A DNA stretch of 64,000 nt from Pycnopodia helianthoides (lineage: Eukaryota > Echinodermata > Asteroidea > Forcipulatida > Asteriidae), in the NCBI GenBank assembly GCA_032158295.1, contig CM063256.1, forward strand, positions 9,176,453 to 9,240,452. Reading direction: 5' to 3'. Of this stretch, positions 62,394 through 64,000 are shown piece by piece. The stretch's first letter is position 1. Each line of letters starts with the position of its first letter. The position numbers and the translations under genes were made by a program. Under the pieces are notes generated by a model that saw nothing but the letters and a program-made list of their open reading frames with translations, ran no database searches and was not told where the DNA came from.

Positions 62394-63280
62394 CATCATT
62401 ATAATATATGTATATTATACAAAGAGCACAAGCGTAATATCCCGAATGGAGAGGGATTTCCCCAACACGTTTTTTGACCGGGGGTGACCAATAATAGTAA
62501 CACAAACACTGCACCCCCTCCGCCTTTCCTAAAGTCATGGATCTGGGTGCACCAAACTGATTAGGAAAACATTGGTGGTGTTTGGTGGTCGATATGGGGC
62601 ATGTGTGCCCCCCCCCCCCTTGTGTATTTATGTGTGTTTGGACTCTCAGGAATTCTTTAGAAGATTCTAAGGGGGTACTTCTGTGGAAGAGGTAGGTTTT
62701 GACACATTTGAGGGGGGTGGGGGGATACCTCTGCCCCATACCGGGCATGGTATAATTGGTGGGCCAAACTGATTACCACGCTTGTAAACACACAACTAAG
62801 TAAGCAATGTAATTACGATAAGTTATCACAACCTTGGGATCCTATGATTCAACTTTTGAGGAGACTTGATAAGATGTCGGCGTTAAAGTTGGTTCAATTT
62901 GGCACGGGAAGTGGAATGATGCTTCCTGTAAACTGGCAGCAAGCTAGTCGTTTTGGATAATAGCACATTTTCAGGGATGTTACTTTCTGGGGGTAATTAG
63001 CAAGAATTCTCAACGGCTGACCTGCCCAAAATTGGCAGATTTTGGTTCAAACTACAATTTTCAGGATTAGCATGAAAATGGAGAGACTTCTGGATAAGGA
63101 TTTTGTCACTATGACATTGAGGGTTTCCTTATATACCAAGGTCAATGGAAGTTTAGTGCGGTGCGCCAATCTATGTCATTGCACAATGAAGTGCGCACCC
63201 AGAGTTGGCCTTTTCATAATCATTAACCTTCGACAATGCGTTTTGTTTTCAAATTGGGTTCAACTTTAGTAATTTGTGCG
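62394..63280. other. No gene recognised
   Basis: Contains poly-C and poly-G tracts (62610, 62712). An open minus-strand frame at 62290-62748 shows no domain. Confidence 0.4.
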
Positions 63281-63632
63281 TTTATAGGAAAGGTATCAGA
63301 TTGGTAATGGCAATAAAAACTTCCTTGGTCAGAACTAAAGCAAATTTCGATAGTATAAAGCATTTTGCGAAATATTTCTATTCAAAATACTGTGGATATG
63401 GAAAAAGATGTCAGTTTTTATCCCCCAAAATTTGAATCTGAGAAACGTTTCTGTCAGAAACGTTTATCAGATTGTGTATTCCTATTAGGGATTATTCGCT
63501 GCGGATTTTTGCGATATTCCAAAAACTCAACCACCTTTTTGAAATGAAATTTTCACATGTTAGTTTTATTTCATATTTCTATGATTAAAACAATCAAACG
63601 GTTCCAAAAACAAAAGGTATACTTTGCCTTAA
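63281..63632. mobile_element. TTTAAAGG-type MITE, subfamily 2 (degenerate ends)
   Basis: The interior matches 51912-52263 (TCTGAGAAACGTTTCTG, AAACAATCAAACG, AAAGGTATACTTTGCCTTAA). The left end is eroded (TTTATAGGAAAGGTATCAG). Confidence 0.6.
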
Positions 63633-64000
63633 GTATTGACAATAGCCTCAGAAATTATTTTCTCGGAACAAATTATCAGGTTACTGAATTATATCATTAT
63701 TATGAATTAGGAGCTCTTAATTATTTACCTCTGCTGTGTGAATAATTTATGGTGCAATATGTCATAGCATATTTAGGCCCGTTTTTATGGATTGCTTGAA
63801 AAACAATGATAAACAGAATGCAAGAACTGGTTCAAAATAGAAGCAGACACTGGAAGGCAATTTTCTCAGCATTATTCGTACACCATCTAGTAAGGTCAAC
63901 AGCGTTGATTGACTTTAACTCATTGTTGTCTGTTTGTATGGAAACTGATTTTGGTATGACGCCTCTGGCACCATCGCACTCCTTGATGAACTCTCGCATG

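Noticed and set aside
62290..62748. 152-codon minus-strand frame
   Set aside because: Contains poly-G-derived Gly runs and no recognisable domain.

Overview
This window is metazoan nuclear DNA. It has spliced genes with long introns, GT-AG junctions, AATAAA signals, (TA)n, (TG)n and TTAGGG tracts, non-LTR retrotransposon debris and many small inverted-repeat elements. The repeat families look to me like those of echinoderms, most probably a sea star. That assignment rests on recognition and was not computed.

The main content is a minus-strand tandem cluster of one receptor family. There are five members (called A, B, D, E and F here) plus one orphan first exon. The full architecture is signal peptide, WSC domain (8 Cys), CCP/sushi domain (4 Cys), Thr/Ser/Pro-rich stalk, one transmembrane helix, and a cytoplasmic tail with several tyrosine motifs. 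Each domain has its own exon. All extracellular junctions are phase 1 and the TM-to-tail junction is phase 2, so ectodomain exons can be skipped or lost without changing frame. A (2869-7118, 450 aa), D (23123-26686, 427 aa) and F (41302-49643, 422 aa) have complete reading frames. B (10515-13767, 201 aa) has a clean frame but no WSC or CCP exon. E (30755-34880) has a one-base deletion in its WSC exon and a replaced stalk acceptor. A and D are recent copies inside a shared block of about 5.5 kb. A truncated third block (16.6-18.5 kb) keeps only exon 1. A and D share a tail with YSQV and YANP motifs. B and E have a different tail with YxxP motifs (YDVP, YEIP). F is a third, diverged form. This looks like a diversifying set of cell-surface receptors with tyrosine-based signalling. 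A role in recognition or immunity is inference.

Layout. 1-2.2 kb: a 1.15 kb direct duplication, one copy interrupted by an inverted-repeat transposon whose empty site survives in the other copy. 2.2-8.2 kb: gene A and its 5' flank. 8.0-9.4 kb and 14.3-16.6 kb: repeats, partly inverted copies of each other, flanking gene B. 16.6-18.7 kb: truncated block with the orphan exon. 19-20.5 kb: degraded LINE. 22.4-27.8 kb: gene D. 28-30.6 kb: repeats, including a perfect 64-bp hairpin. 30.7-34.9 kb: gene E. 35-38.6 kb: LINE fragment, small transposon, Penelope-like fragment with a hammerhead-like core, three 316-bp units each holding a tRNA-like sequence, and (TA)64. 41.3-49.6 kb: gene F, with introns carrying TG minisatellites, an element with telomeric repeats between long inverted repeats, a 391-bp MITE and an 84-bp satellite. 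50-64 kb: mostly repeats, with two adjoining plus-strand exons of an unrecognised gene (53.9-54.6 kb) and a possible first exon at 60.5 kb.
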